Shown here one piece after another: positions 1 to 12,262 of a DNA stretch of 64,000 bases (positions are counted from its first letter, which is position 1; each line of letters begins with the position of its first letter). Origin of the DNA: Lepidurus packardi (Eukaryota; Arthropoda; Branchiopoda; Notostraca; Triopsidae); contig JAKZAN010000007.1 of NCBI GenBank assembly GCA_023053545.1, positions 1,922,001 through 1,986,000 of the forward strand. The letters are read 5' to 3'. Under the pieces are notes generated by a model, which was not told where the DNA came from, ran no database searches, and saw only the letters and a list, made by a program, of their open reading frames with translations. The position numbers were made by a program, and so were the translations under genes.

Positions 1-874
1 CGATTTTCGATGAACGGAAAAACGGTCGCAAGGGGGGCTCTTGGCTCGCTGGCTGCTCTCTAGCCCCAGCGACAGCACAGAGAAGCCGGCAAACGTGCAA
101 CGCGCATTCGCTTGCCCTCGATCGCAGCACACAGAGATCCACTTGAGTCATTGTCGTAGCAAAAGCGGGTAGCACCCGCAGCCCCCCTCTTGTCGCCTTG
201 ACCGCGGCCTTCCGTCCATCTCCACGGGCTTTCGTTGCTGGCACGGACCCACAAAAAATAGCCTCCCATTTTTTGCCTCTTCCCGTGTAAGACGTGTGTG
301 GCTATGTTGTGAATGTGTCGTTGTGAAACGGGGCAAAGCCACCCAAATATTTCCCCAAAGGAAGCCTACGTGAAACAGCTCTTCCCCAGCGGAGCCAAGG
401 CAAAAACAAACACGAAAACTGGGGCTCACAATGGCCTAGACGTGGCACAAGTGTGACCCGCAAATCGTTTCAAGTGCGTTGATGGAAACAAGCTAAAAGA
501 GGATACAGAAAAAGAAAAAGCAATGGCGAATTCGTTACGGGAATATGCAGCCTTGGGTCGCGTTTCGCATAGTTTATACTTGCACCACTACTACTTTTCT
601 GACTTGGCTGACGTACTGAAGCTCTCCATTGCTCCTGGTGCTAGTGCTTCGACGATCGGGATTGGCATGAGATGGCCGTGAGCGTCAGCGTGCAATCTAC
701 GCTCCGCTCACCGTCTCCCATCCTTCTGGCCCGGTCTCGGTGTCCATGCTCAAGTCAACTCCCGCAGACTAACTCTTGAAGAAGAGTTCCCAGTGGCGAA
801 GAAAAAGGCGCGGGCACCTTTTGTCTAGACCAGCCGAGCACAAGTGCCGACACACATTGTCAGAGCCAAATTGG

Positions 875-891
875 CTCTCTCTCTCTCTCTT
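875..891 (+). repeat. (CT)8 microsatellite
   Basis: Eight uninterrupted CT units. Read on the other strand this is a GAGA tract. In arthropods such tracts upstream of developmental genes can bind GAGA factor, but here it may be a simple microsatellite. Confidence 0.9.
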
Positions 892-998
892 GTCTTGTAA
901 AAGTAAAACGTTGGTGGAACGAAACAAGTGCGTTTTCCGTGCGAGATTGTTTTCGGGCAACTCGCAGCGTGGATTTTTAAAAACGATAACAGAGTGTC

Positions 999-1017
999 TG
1001 TGTGTGTGTGTGTGTGT
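999..1017 (+). repeat. (TG)n microsatellite
   Basis: About nine uninterrupted TG units, some 360 bases before the zelda start codon. No function can be read from it. Confidence 0.9.
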
Positions 1018-1377
1018 AGTGTCAATTTACACAACATACGGGTGGGAAAAAAGAAGGCAAGGGACGGTTCCACGTGCTTTTTGGCCTCCGCCCCTTCTTG
1101 TCGGTGGACTTGTGTCCTTTCCTCTGCACATCCTATACACGTCGAGGTGTGTAAGCTGCGGCTACGGGTATTTTCAAATCGCTTGCCCCCTTGTGTTGCA
1201 CAGGCCACCATACAAAAGTGACCTGTGGGTTGTTGGGGTCGTTTTTTCTCTCTCGTACTCCCTTTTGGCTTTTGCCAGTACGCGACCATATAGGAGCAGT
1301 CCACCTTTGTACAGGCGGCCGGGCATTGTGTGACCTCAGGGTGCTTTGAGTTCGGTGAGGGCCTTCCATGGCCTGGC

Positions 1378-4300
1378 ATGGCCAGTCTGCCTCCCCCTCC
1401 TTTACAAACTACCTCTCCCTATCAGTCAACACCCCCCCCTTCTTGTTCTTCGTCTCTGCACTGCCCCTTGTGCAACATTGTCTTCGACAGTCCCAAGTCC
1501 CTCGATGTTCACCTAGCGTATCAACACGATCAACTGGCGAACCAGTGGGCTCTCGACGTAAACGGAGCACAGCCACCCGGAGTACAGCCTCTCCACAAAA
1601 TGGAGTACTCGAACGGGGCCCAGGACACGCGCTTGTACTCGAGTGCCTACGAGGCCGGGCCGGATCCTTTTAATCACAGCGTTCCTCCCATGTCCCAGGC
1701 GTATTATGGGGAACCACGTTATGACGCCTTCGTGGGGGTGAACCCACCTCGACGCTATCATCCTTACGCGGGGCCGGGCACTCCCTTCCATCCCACGGAA
1801 GCCTTAAATGGTGGCGGCGGTGGACCGGGCGGCAATCATCCCCAGTGTGACAAATGTGGTGGCGTGTTTGATTCCATGCCCGCGCTTATGGATCACATGC
1901 ATACACACCATGCTTCCACGCCAACCTCCCATACTTCCACGGTAGGCTACCCGGCCACGGAGTCCTATTGGGCCCAGCCGGGATTAGTGGGCTTGAGCGG
2001 CAACAGCGCGGACACTCTCACCACGACTAATACCCCAACCTCGACACCCACGCCCAAAGCCGAAGGTGGCAATGAAGCTGCGGAAATACTGGACTTGGAC
2101 TCGCATAAAGTTCACGTGTACCAGCCGCCAGGCAGCGGCCTCGCGCCACAATCCATTTCCTTGCATCACACCAATCGACCATTAGCGCCTACGCCACCTT
2201 ACACCCCTGCCACTTCAGGCAGTTCTGTGGGTTGGATGACGCCTCCACCCCTGGTTCACCCGCAGCAGCCCCCGACCCCTCAGAACTACCGTCGCCCGGA
2301 AGACTCTGGGTACAATCCTAATAACTTGCACGCGTTTTCTGGTTATGCAATGTCCCCTGGACCCGGTCCGACCGGGTCCGTTGTGCCTTCCACGCACGGT
2401 ACCCCTCCGTACCCGAGTCCGTCGCCCACGTTAGCCCCGAATTCCCGCAACAGTCCAGCGCCCAACACCGCGAGCTGGAAAGCCAGTTCAGGCGGGCAAG
2501 GGGGATCGGAAGCCAAGCGCCCGAAGACGTACAATTGCGAAGCGTGTAATAAATGGTTCACTTCCAGTGGTCACCTCAAGCGCCATTATAACACGACGTT
2601 GCACAAGAATGCCGTCAAGGCAGGAGCGCCGGATCCCGCGTTGCGAGCCACAGGTCGCGGCAAAAAAGCAGCAAGTCAAGTTTCACGGCCACCTCCGCCC
2701 GAGGACGGATCCGGTCCGTCCAGTCCGGTTAACAGCCAAGATGACAGTCAAAGCTCGAGCAGTGCTAGCAATAGTCGAGGTAAAAGCAATTGATTTTTCT
2801 CGTAAACTTCTTTTCAAGCTTCGTTTTTTCATAATACGATGTCTCTTTCGAGCTTTTGAAAGAACGAAAAAAAAGATTGGGGCTGCTGATTGGGTCTGAC
2901 GAAGAAGAGATTATCTCTTTAACTTTTGTTATGATGCTAGGTGGAAAATGTTCCGTGTCATGAAACTGAGGTCATGTTCAATTTTTAGGAATGGAAGATC
3001 CCAGCAAATCAAGTCAACCAAGTCCCCGCCCTCTTCAGCATACAATCAACATGTCGGATTTGTCCTCGTCTGTCTCTTCTTCTCTAAGTTCTTCGCTGAC
3101 CGGGCAAGGGCAGCATCCTCAACCACTACCCGGGATGCCCCCCATGCACAGTCCCCATATGACCCCGCACCCACCTGTCAGCTCGCCACTCGCGTTTGCT
3201 GGCCATATCCCACCCCCACCGGTTCACTCGTACGGCCCACCGCTGCCCCCTATGGGCGCGGGACCTTTAGGTAATGCTCCATTTCCGTTACCTGTGCAAG
3301 GTTCCGGACCTGGACCGGGACCTGGTCCGGGACTTGTCTCGCGATTGATGCATGCGGGACCCGGAGGAGCTGTGGTGTCCACGGGCTCACCTTACCCCAT
3401 GGCTCCTTTACAACACCACGTTGGGCAGCATCCTTATTACCAAACGGCACCTCCGCCTCCCTCGTCGGCCATGGGCCACATGGGCATGATGCATCCGCCG
3501 CGGACAGGAGCCGGGGCTACCTTGCCACCGTCGCCGTCCCACCATCCCGGCTTAGCCATGAGTATGCCACCGTATCATCAGCAGCAACACAGTTATCACA
3601 ACAATGGGGGTTACTCGCACCCCCCAAACCCTATGGCCCCGCTCCTGAGTAGCGGCCCGTCGAACTTGGGTTCCACGGAGCACGAGATCTACTCTGGGGC
3701 GGGGCAGTCAGCCTCGCAAACACATTCCATCTTACCTCACCACCTCCACAACAATAACAATAACAACAACAACGAAGAAGAAGAGTCCGAAATGGTGACG
3801 GCGGAAAAAATCAAAAAAGAGCTCCAGCTGGAGCCGATGCAGCACCCTGAAAGCGGGGATTTGCACGGCTCAGCTGAAGAAGACATGCTGCTCGAAGAGC
3901 GTGAAGGGGATGATGGTAGCAATATCGTCGGTGATGTCATGGATGAGCCCCAGCAACCATTGCCGCCCGCGACCGAACCGGAGCACGAGCACGAGAACGA
4001 AGCGCCTGTGAAACGAGGCGAAGATGGTACGTTCAAGTGTACGGAGTGTGATAAAGCGTTTAACCGCGTGTGTTATCTCACCCAGCACAACAATAGCTTC
4101 CATGCCGGCGAGAAACCCTTTAAATGTAAAACCTGCGGGAAACGTTTTCCGGACGCCGATCTGTTCCGGGAGCATCAGAGTAAGCACGCCGGGGAAAAAC
4201 CATACAAGTGCGAGTTGTGTCCGAAGCAGTTCAATCACAAAACGGATCTACGCCGGCACATGTGCTTGCACACTGGCGAAAAACCGTTTCGGTGTGAGGT

Positions 4301-4385
4301 GTGTCGCAAAGGGTTTATTCGCAAAGATCATATGATGAAGCATGTGCAAACGCACAACCGCGCCAACAAAGCCCATGCTACATAA
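1378..4385 (+). CDS. zld: Zelda, pioneer zinc-finger transcription factor
   Basis: Nuclear C2H2 protein of about 932 aa; zelda family members open chromatin and start zygotic transcription in insects. Coding exons are 1378-2779 and 2989-4385; the 209-base intron (GT...AG, phase 1) keeps frame across a Gly codon. Domains seen: an N-terminal C2H2 finger (about 29-51), a second finger (157-178), a JAZ-type finger with the CxxC motif at 387-390, and four C-terminal tandem fingers (818-922) joined by GEKP linkers. Between them lie Pro/Gly/Ser-rich low-complexity stretches, an RYHPYAG motif near 126-132 and an acidic, Asn-rich stretch before the last finger cluster. This order (novel finger, JAZ, acidic region, four-finger DNA-binding cluster) is what identifies zelda. 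The start is the first ATG; the frame stays open upstream, so a short extension from another exon is possible. The Drosophila gene has an intronless coding region as I remember it, so the intron is notable. Confidence 0.85.
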
Positions 4386-7300
4386 TGGTGGTACAGCTCT
4401 TCGCACACATCCCTAACACAAAGCGAAAAACATCAGGAGTATTATTGCTTTCGATTCCGAATTGTTTTTGCAATGGATAAAAAAAAATCCTGAATTGGTT
4501 CCTACAAAATTTTGGGGCGAAGGGAGGGAGACGTTTTTAGGAGTGCGTCAAGCTATTTTCCCATGCGAAGTAACATGTACTGGAGGGTTTTTTAGGTTCA
4601 GAAGTATTATCTCCCTCCCTTGGCGTTTTTTGGGTGATGTTTCTATACAACATCGGCGTTGTTCTACCTCAGGACTTTTTCTCACCCATGAATTTGTTGT
4701 TACTGGATGCTTACAAAAAATTGCAATGTTTTGAGTGACGAATGGCATTCCAATGAGTGAAAATGTTTCTCGTTTATTTTCTTTTAAATTGAACATGTTA
4801 GTTTATTCTTCTTTATAGCATGAACCATGAAGGTGGATTTTTTTCCTCGTTTGTTTAGTCATTTTTAGGCATAAAATACCTGAGAAAGGTCTTAAAAACA
4901 AGCAAAAGTTAGAGAACAGATATTGTAGGTCGTGTTGAAGTATGGCAGATTTTAGCGTTTTTTTCTGTGGTTGGCGAACCAGCCTAACTATTTTCACGAA
5001 GAATTGGATGGCTGTTTTAATCCTAGTTAGGGATTTCGGTCTATGCCATACAAGTGCCAGAGAAGTTGTTAGCTTTTAGTGACAAACGCTAGGGTTTCAG
5101 GTGGAAGAGTGGAGTAAAAGCAAAAGAGAAATTATACCGTCGCCGAAGGTTCCAATTAACGATCTCTTGTCTCGCTATGTTTTTAAACAAAAAGAATCTT
5201 CAGTTTTTTTCTCTTTGTTTTTTTCATTCTCGAATTTTTATTTCATTTTTGCAAGACTTGTTACAAGTGTTGGAATTGTGTTCGACTTCGCGAGGCAGGA
5301 GCATTCGAATTGAGAAACGTTGATAGATGATATTGTTAGAATTTGTTGCGATGGTTAGCCATTGTGTCTGGCAGAATTAGCGGCCATTTGTGTCTACCTC
5401 ATGTCCCGAGAACTAGGAAAAGAAAAAGGAAACGAGAGGAAAGAAACCTGTCCACGCTTATAAACCCACATGTTATATGACGTGTGAGTCTGTTTTAGAA
5501 AGGAGAGCCAGGGGAGTTGCAGTTAATTAACAACAGCTTTTTTTCCGCTTCCCGAAATCAATGGCGCCCCATAACATGTGAACGAGGGAGAGTTGCAGTG
5601 TCATGGATTCCTTACGAGGTGACACCCTCGGACCCCCCACCAAGTGATTGGACACTATGCCATGCCACCGATGCAATGGTTACAAGTATTGACCGTCAGG
5701 GAATTACGTGCGGGTCATTTTTGATGAAACGAAACAAAAAAATGTAAGAAACAAGTGACAGCCTTTAGCTACCTCCCCCCCTTTTCTCATATTCATCCTC
5801 ATTCTTCTCCTTCTTATTTTTAAAGTTTTTATTTTGTGAAAAAAAATAAAAGATAACATACATTTTTGGATAGGCCAGTGCTGTCTCCTTTTTAAGTTCC
5901 TTTTGTGTAGCCTCCCCTTTTCCCCCGTTGTATGGCCCCCTACTTTTCTTTCCATTTTTATATAAATTAAAAGACATGATAAAATTCCTTATACTGCTGG
6001 CATGATCTATTTCCAACTCTGTGTTTCCTAGGTAACTATTTTTTTAAAATACGTTTCTCCCTGTTCGAAACCACAAAGACTTTCTCGCGACTGTTTCGGA
6101 ATCGTGAATACCACCGCTGCGAAAAAAGTGTCGTTTTTATTCTTATTTTTTTTTTTTTTATTATTATGTGCAAAAGTTGGGAATGCAGCAACAGCAGAGA
6201 AATGAAAGCGAGGCTGCCAAAAAGAGACTAAGCAAGACATTTCGGTTTTTTCCTTCCCATTACTGACATAATGCCTTGGTGCCGTTGTATGACAATGAGC
6301 TTGATTCACCTTACCACGTTGGTTGGTTAAGACATTACAGATCATGAAAGTTACCCAAACCTGGATCAGCTTCTTTTACTTTCAGCACGGAGAAATAATA
6401 GCGTTACTTGCCAAAGGGTTTTCCTTGCTAAGACATTATTGTTGCTCAAGTTCTTAAACAACATCGCTGCGCTTCTCTGGTAATTACATGACGCAGTATC
6501 CATACAGGAGACAACCCAAGGTATCAAAACAAGGGCAAATGGGGTGCGTTATGGGAGAAAAGTATGGCTGTACGTGTATACGACTGTCGTGAGAGAGAAA
6601 TGAGTGCATGGGGAAACCAGAGACTAAAGAGAGCGAGAGAGAGAGAATGTGTGTATGTTGAAGGAGTGGGGTAGATATCGGGTGAACAATTTTATCCATC
6701 TATTCCGACGTCAGTGACGTGGACACATACAGGGACGCTGATCGATACGACGTCGATGGCGTCCGACTAAAACCGAACCAGAACCGTACACGCACGCACC
6801 CGGTGCATTGCTATGGGGTGTGCAGGGTAGACGTTTTCGGCCCGGGCGCTGTGATTAGCCATTGCGTTAGCTGCGTACTCGCTTTGTCTTATTTAAGTAG
6901 CCAGCGTCAAGTGCAGGCGATGGAAAAAAAAAACTACAAAATCCCTAGTCCGCGGGACGATTTCTTCACGCATAAACCTGGGAATTTCCAAGTCATCCTC
7001 CCAAAAAGAAAAAAAAAAGAAAGAAATGAAGGCAAACGTGTCGTGTTTGTTTGTCTGGGGACTCGGCAATGTCGAAGAGAGCTCGTGAGGAAGTAATGAG
7101 AGTCGAACTTTTCAGGAAGCTATAAGGCTTGTAAATAAATGAATAAAATGCCTTTAGAAATTTTACAACACTGGGAAAGTGCTGTTTGCCTTTTTGAAAG
7201 GTGATGTTTCGGGGAGCTTTTGTAATGGAATCGATATGTCGTATGCGTAGGCTATTGAAAAACAGTGCCGTTTGGAAAAGCTCTACGCCTAGGACGTCAT

Positions 7301-10232
7301 AAGCCAGTATTTTGAAAGCCCTTCAAGCTATTAAAAGTAAATCACTAGAGCAAGCGTAGTAGTAAGTTATGAAAAAGTCGGAATTGGGCGACAGAAAAGG
7401 CAGAGCTCGAATCGGCGAGGCACTGAGGCTCGTAAACAAATTTGGGTGGGAAAACTCTTTTGCATCTATCTCGGAGAACCTTAGGTCGCTGGCAAGTATA
7501 GAGCGTAGCACCATAAACCCGTTTTTATTGTCTTGGTCCATGGTCGTTTTATGTTCCAGCATTCGTTGCTTGCCATCAGTATATATGTTGGGTACTCACA
7601 ACTTATCAATATTCCTTGCGTTACAACTTCTTAGAAACCTTTCTCGCTGCGTAAATCATGTCAAATTTGGCAGTTACGTTACGATACATGTTTCAGACTA
7701 GCGTTTTATGGCCAAAAACTACAGACTTTGGATCGTCCGTGCTCCCCCTGCGATCCAACATTTAGTAGGTCTCCTGCTCATGGTCTTAACATAAACATTT
7801 TTAGTTCATTTTACAGGAATCAGAAGCAAAAGTAGCCGAAGCCTCGAGTTTTAATTTCGTTTTACAGCAAATCAGAAGCAAAAGCAGATCGCCAGTCCCA
7901 CTCTTCACTTGTTTTTCTCGGGCTTTGCATTTTCTTCCAGTCCAGTGGTTTCCGCGATATGTTACTACGTACAACGACCACCTTCTCCCTAAATATTTTA
8001 TCCTAACCCCATCAAAACCACCCCTCTCAACCCCGATTCCTCCAGGTACCACTATTCCGTTTTCATACTTCTTTCCTTTCGCCCCCTAAAACTTATTTTT
8101 CTTTTCGCTTGTATATTCTTCTAGCTCCAGGTGCGATTGCTGCTTTGCTGCATCCAGCCAGCATGACTATGGCCGTGGCCCCGGTCGTAAAACCGCCAGA
8201 GCCGTGGGGCTTACAAGTAGGTAAAGCAGCGATGAGGGGGGACCTTATAGCGCCATCGCCATTTTACATTTCACCGTTTCAGGTTTTTAGAGTTTCATAG
8301 CTCTGCTACCATACCGCCAAGGCCAGAAAACGAACCAAAGAAGAGAGAGAAAGAAGAAGAAACGATAAAGGGTGCTTTTCCATGCAAGTGGTACCACAAG
8401 GGGGGTTTTGACCAAGAGAAACCAATCGACACATCAAAAGCGCAAAGGCCGACAAAAAATGAGATGCGTTTTCGCTAATAACTTGCTAGAAAAGAGTCTT
8501 GACTTGGCCCCCCCCAAAAATGGCAGAAACTTTCAAATCTTCCGTTCATTGCTTCAGAATAACAATTATGATAAGGCATGATGTAAGAGGCAAATAATAG
8601 AAAAAGGAAATTATAAAAAAGGAAAAGAACCCCTTCGTATTTGATTGACGTGTCTTAAAGGTTTTACCAATCTGGCCGGTAAAAGGCGGGAAAGTTTTGG
8701 ATGGAGCTCACACCTGTTAAACTCGGTATCATGTGACCGGCCGAACGTTGCAGGTGGCAGGTATGTTTAGTGAGGTAATCGGAAATAACACCCTAAACAC
8801 CGATGCTGGCCGGACATGCACCGGACATACCGCAGTGGAGATACCGGAAAGCGGCATTTCCGACCGGGGCGCAAGAGGCAAAGGCAAAAGAAAAACCCGA
8901 AAGTTAATCTTGGGGGTCTTTCTTTAAATTGAACTGTCCATAATAACTCTTTCATGGTTGACTTTTTGTTACTTTCAGCCTGTCAGGTGGCGTTGCCAAA
9001 CCTCATTTTCCGTTTGTCTTACAGGCGTGTTCCAGCGAATGGGAAGAAACAGCAGACATCTGAGCGTCTGCTCTGCTGTAACAACGGCCAGCCAATTGCT
9101 ATTTATTGGACGGTCAGGACTTTGAGAGGGATTCTATGGAAAGCTGCGTAAAAAGTTTTCAACTTGTTTTTCGTGACGGCTATCATTTAAACAAGGGTGA
9201 TTTTCAGATCAGGTGGTTTTCGTAGGGGAGGGGAGGGGGGTTGCAGAATTGAAGCTGAAGCCATCAATATCAAAGTAGGACTTGGACGCTGGTGGTGAAA
9301 TAAGGGGGGAGGAAAGGAAAGGGGGCAGTCGTTGGAGGGGCCTTTGACCTCCATGAAATTCTTCTTTTCTTCCACATTTCGACATTAACCCCCCTCCCCC
9401 TCCTATCTCGCCCCTTCCTTGCTGGTTTCTCCCCCCCCCCCCACAAGTTTCTCACTAGCCTTCACCCTGGTAGTATGTACCACAGTACCAAAGTAAGAAA
9501 TCCGAGTCTTGAGCATTTCTTTTCCTCCCTTTAATTGCCCCTAAGCTGGCAAGCTGACCAATGGCCAGCTGGAAGTAAATATCTAGAGGAGTGTAGAGGG
9601 AGAGAGAAGAATAATGGAACGAACCAAAGTCAAAGAAAAAGATGCTTGACGCTTTTGCTTCAGACTTTCTGGCTTGATCTCTCTTGGAGCTTTTGCCTGT
9701 ATGTACGCCTTAGCTAGCCGCCCTTAGCCCTGGCTGTGCATGCGTGAGGCCTGCAGGCAAGGTTAAACATAGCCGGACATAAAACTCGCCAACTACAATG
9801 TTGAGTTGTCGGTATGTATGCTAATAAGGTCAGCCCCTTATCCCCAGTAATAGGGAAACTAGACGTAACGTGCAGTTTTCCTATGATGGGGAAATGGTCT
9901 CCCTAGAGATACTGCTTGCTTACTTGCGCATTATTCGCGTACGGACGGGAAACAGCTTCCTTTGGCACTTTTGTTTTGCAGCTGTTTACCATTTGCCCGT
10001 AATGATACGTCCGTCCTTCAACTCGGGGAACGTCAGGTTTTTCGTATGTGCCGATTAATTTTCTCCAGCGAAGAGTTGCCATTAGCCCTCTGTTGCTATG
10101 AAACGGAGCTTGGTACGACGTCGCGCTCCAAACGGGGAGAATATTCATTGTTGGTACACGATAAGGGAGAGATTACGAACAGTGTACCTAGATATATACA
10201 GAAAGTGAATGTTTAATAAAAACAAATAAACA
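4386..10232 (+). other. Intergenic region between zelda and MPPE1
   Basis: About 5.8 kb without a gene I can support. It begins with the zelda 3' UTR. AT-rich tracts containing AATAAA occur near 7135-7145 but are far from the stop. Homopolymer-rich stretches, a short CpG-rich CRE-like cluster (6708-6760) and one orphan exon-like segment (8163-8216, listed separately) are the only structure seen. The reported open frames are short, overlap on opposite strands and resemble no family. Confidence 0.5.
8163..8216 (+). other. Orphan exon-like segment (possible first exon)
   Basis: An ATG opens 18 codons (MTMAVAPVVKPPEPWGLQ) that end exactly at a GTAGGT donor in phase 0. The frame extends upstream to about 8127 and there are acceptor-like AGs at 8124 and 8130. 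The composition (Pro, Val, Ala; no stops) looks coding, but I cannot attach it to a gene. The nearest downstream plus-strand gene, MPPE1, has its own well-supported first exon. It could be an alternative first exon, part of an unseen gene, or chance. Confidence 0.2.
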
Positions 10233-11850
10233 ATGTTTCCGTTATGGAAACGATATTTGAAAGGCAAACCTAAACTTTCTACGCTTATTATCCTTTTACC
10301 GATTTTGACCTTGGTGTTTAATGAATATTTGATATATTACTTTACACTGGCGCAGGTAAATTGATTACTTTTACTTGCCCGCTTATCCTTGTTTTAAACG
10401 TGTTTTTAACGTTCATTTCTTAGTGTTCCTGGCCCGTTACAAGTGAATCTAATTCCCTCAGAACTATGGTACTAGCTGACACACATTTGTTGGGGCCGTT
10501 TAGGGGCCATTGGTTTGACAAATTACGCAGGTAATCAAGACTGTTCGAGTTGATAGCGTCTCACGTCTTTAGTCAAGTGTTGCCTAATATAGAGAATGGC
10601 AAATGCACCGAGCCTTCGTGACTGCGGTGACCTTACATAAGCCGGACCATGTTATATTTTTGGGTAACGCGCCACGGTATCTAATCAGGAAAGACCTTAA
10701 TAATTTAAAATAGGTGATATATTTGATGAGGGAATGTGGGTAAATGAACAAGCGTTTGCCGACTATGTTCAAAGATTCCATTCCGTGTTTCCAGCTCCGG
10801 AAGACAGGCCTCATCATGTCGTTGTCGGCAACCACGACATTGGATTCCACTATGCGTGCGTGTTTTAGTGCAAAATTCTTTGCTGGAAAAGCAAAAATCT
10901 AACGAAGACTTTAAATTCTTATAGAATCTCGCTGGATAAAGTACGTATGTTTGAAGAGAGCTTTGGAAAGCAATCTGTTTCGTGGGACACAATTCGTAAC
11001 GTTCATTTCCTGTCCATCAATAGCATGGCTATGGAGGGAGATGATTGCGGATTATGCACGACAGCCGTAAAGAGGCTAAAGACTATATCAGGTTTGATAA
11101 AGTTGTCCAATTGTATGTCTAATAAGTTCCTGTTTCACTAGGGGATATTCAATGCTTACGAAATAATTGTAAGAGAAATGTCTCCTACTTGAAGCCTTAC
11201 AATAGCGCAATCTTGCTCCAGGTAGTAAATCGATACCACGAGCAAGGAAAAGACCAGGTACTTTTTTTTTGTTTTTAGCATTTTCCAATGTACCGCAATT
11301 CGGACTCTTCTTGTGCTGGTGAAGATACTGCGTCAGAGGAAGCGAAGTTAGTGACATTTAAAGAAAAATGGGACTGCTTGTCAAAAGAATCAAGCGACAT
11401 GGTATGTTTGACTTTTCAAATCAACACATTTTTTAAACGAAGTTTACGTTAGTTAATATCCGAATTTCAACCAAGATTGGTGTTGTCCGCACATACGCAT
11501 GATGGATGCGAGTATAAACATGGGAATGTTTCCGAAATTTCAGTACCGTCCTTTTCTTGGAGAAACCGGAATAATCCCAGTTTTCTCATGGTAGGTTTTT
11601 ACTCGATTTGTGTAATCGGTTATGGCGTGCATACACATATATTTAAGACAAAAGCTGATATTAGAAATTTGTGTACTTGCTTTAGGCAACCTTTGGTCAG
11701 AGTGATTTCAAGATTGACAAGTGCATGCTTCCTATGGAATCAACAGTGATAAGCATTTACGTGTGCCTGGCCGTGTTTAACATTGTTGTGTTAATTGTAT
11801 ATCTCTGTAACATATTATGTTGGCGAAAGAGTTATAATAAAATTATCTAA
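10233..11850 (+). CDS. MPPE1: Metallophosphoesterase 1 (PGAP5), GPI-anchor remodelling
   Basis: Membrane phosphodiesterase of the Ted1/MPPE1 family, which removes the ethanolamine-phosphate side chain from GPI-anchor mannose 2 so that GPI proteins leave the ER. Nine exons: 10233-10355, 10424-10530, 10593-10663, 10714-10855, 10925-11091, 11142-11221, 11279-11401, 11453-11590 and 11686-11850. They give 371 aa (human about 396) with all phases matched and introns of 49-95 bases. Seen: an N-terminal membrane segment (about 15-38); metal-site motifs LADTH (D60, H62), GDIFDEG (101-107), GNHD (139-142) and a late HTH (285-287); the family block [15 protein letters not shown]; and a C-terminal membrane segment before a short Lys/Arg tail. 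Two differences stand out. The usual GHTH is AHTH here, and the tail lacks a classical di-lysine ER signal. DCAF17 follows about 400 bases downstream on the same strand. Confidence 0.92.
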
Positions 11851-12262
11851 ACTATTACCTTGAATGTTTTTATGACGGGAAAAGCTTTATCGTGACTTGC
11901 ATCTTTCACACAGACTTCGTTTGCGCGGGCTTTTCACGATGATATGACTAAAACCCCGTAGCTTTTTCATAGCTGAACGCCATCTACCGATGAATCAAGA
12001 AACTAAGCATTGTAAGTTTGTCACAATTTCAAGTCAAACGGGATGAAATGTGTTTTTAATAATGCACACATCAGTTTTCTTGACTTATAACCGTATTATT
12101 TTCACTGGCCATAATTTCGTTTCGATTAAGGGTAATGAAAATAAAATTGATTAAAATCCACCTGTCGTTCGTATTATTCTGAAATAAGAACACTAACGTT
12201 TCAATTTCTGGATCTAGGTTTGTAGTTTGGTTCTAAAAGAAATTCACATTAGCCCATCTAGG
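11851..12262 (+). other. MPPE1-DCAF17 intergenic spacer
   Basis: About 410 bases holding the MPPE1 3' UTR and the DCAF17 promoter/5' UTR. AATAAA occurs near 12140 and just before the MPPE1 stop. A short ATG-led segment at 11990 ends at a GTAAGT donor in phase 1, but it does not fit the phase of the first DCAF17 exon. Confidence 0.5.

Larger units (their letters stand above)
1..1377 (+). other. Upstream region of zelda (no supported gene)
   Basis: No recognisable protein is encoded here on either strand. The longest open frames overlap on opposite strands, are low in complexity and match no family I know. Two microsatellites (CT and TG) lie 350-500 bases before the zelda start. The region presumably holds the zelda promoter and 5' UTR. 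A non-coding first exon is possible because AG acceptor-like sites precede the start codon, for example near 1338. This is inference from position only. Confidence 0.5.

Noticed and set aside
776-1333. 185-codon open frame upstream of zelda
   Set aside because: Runs through CT and TG microsatellites, has an equally long frame on the opposite strand, and encodes low-complexity sequence without domain features.
2780-2793. Treating zelda as two separate genes ending and starting near 2793/2991
   Set aside because: The GTAAAA donor at 2780 and the AG before 2989 join the two frames in phase 1, and together they give the zelda finger order. The first frame alone lacks the DNA-binding cluster.
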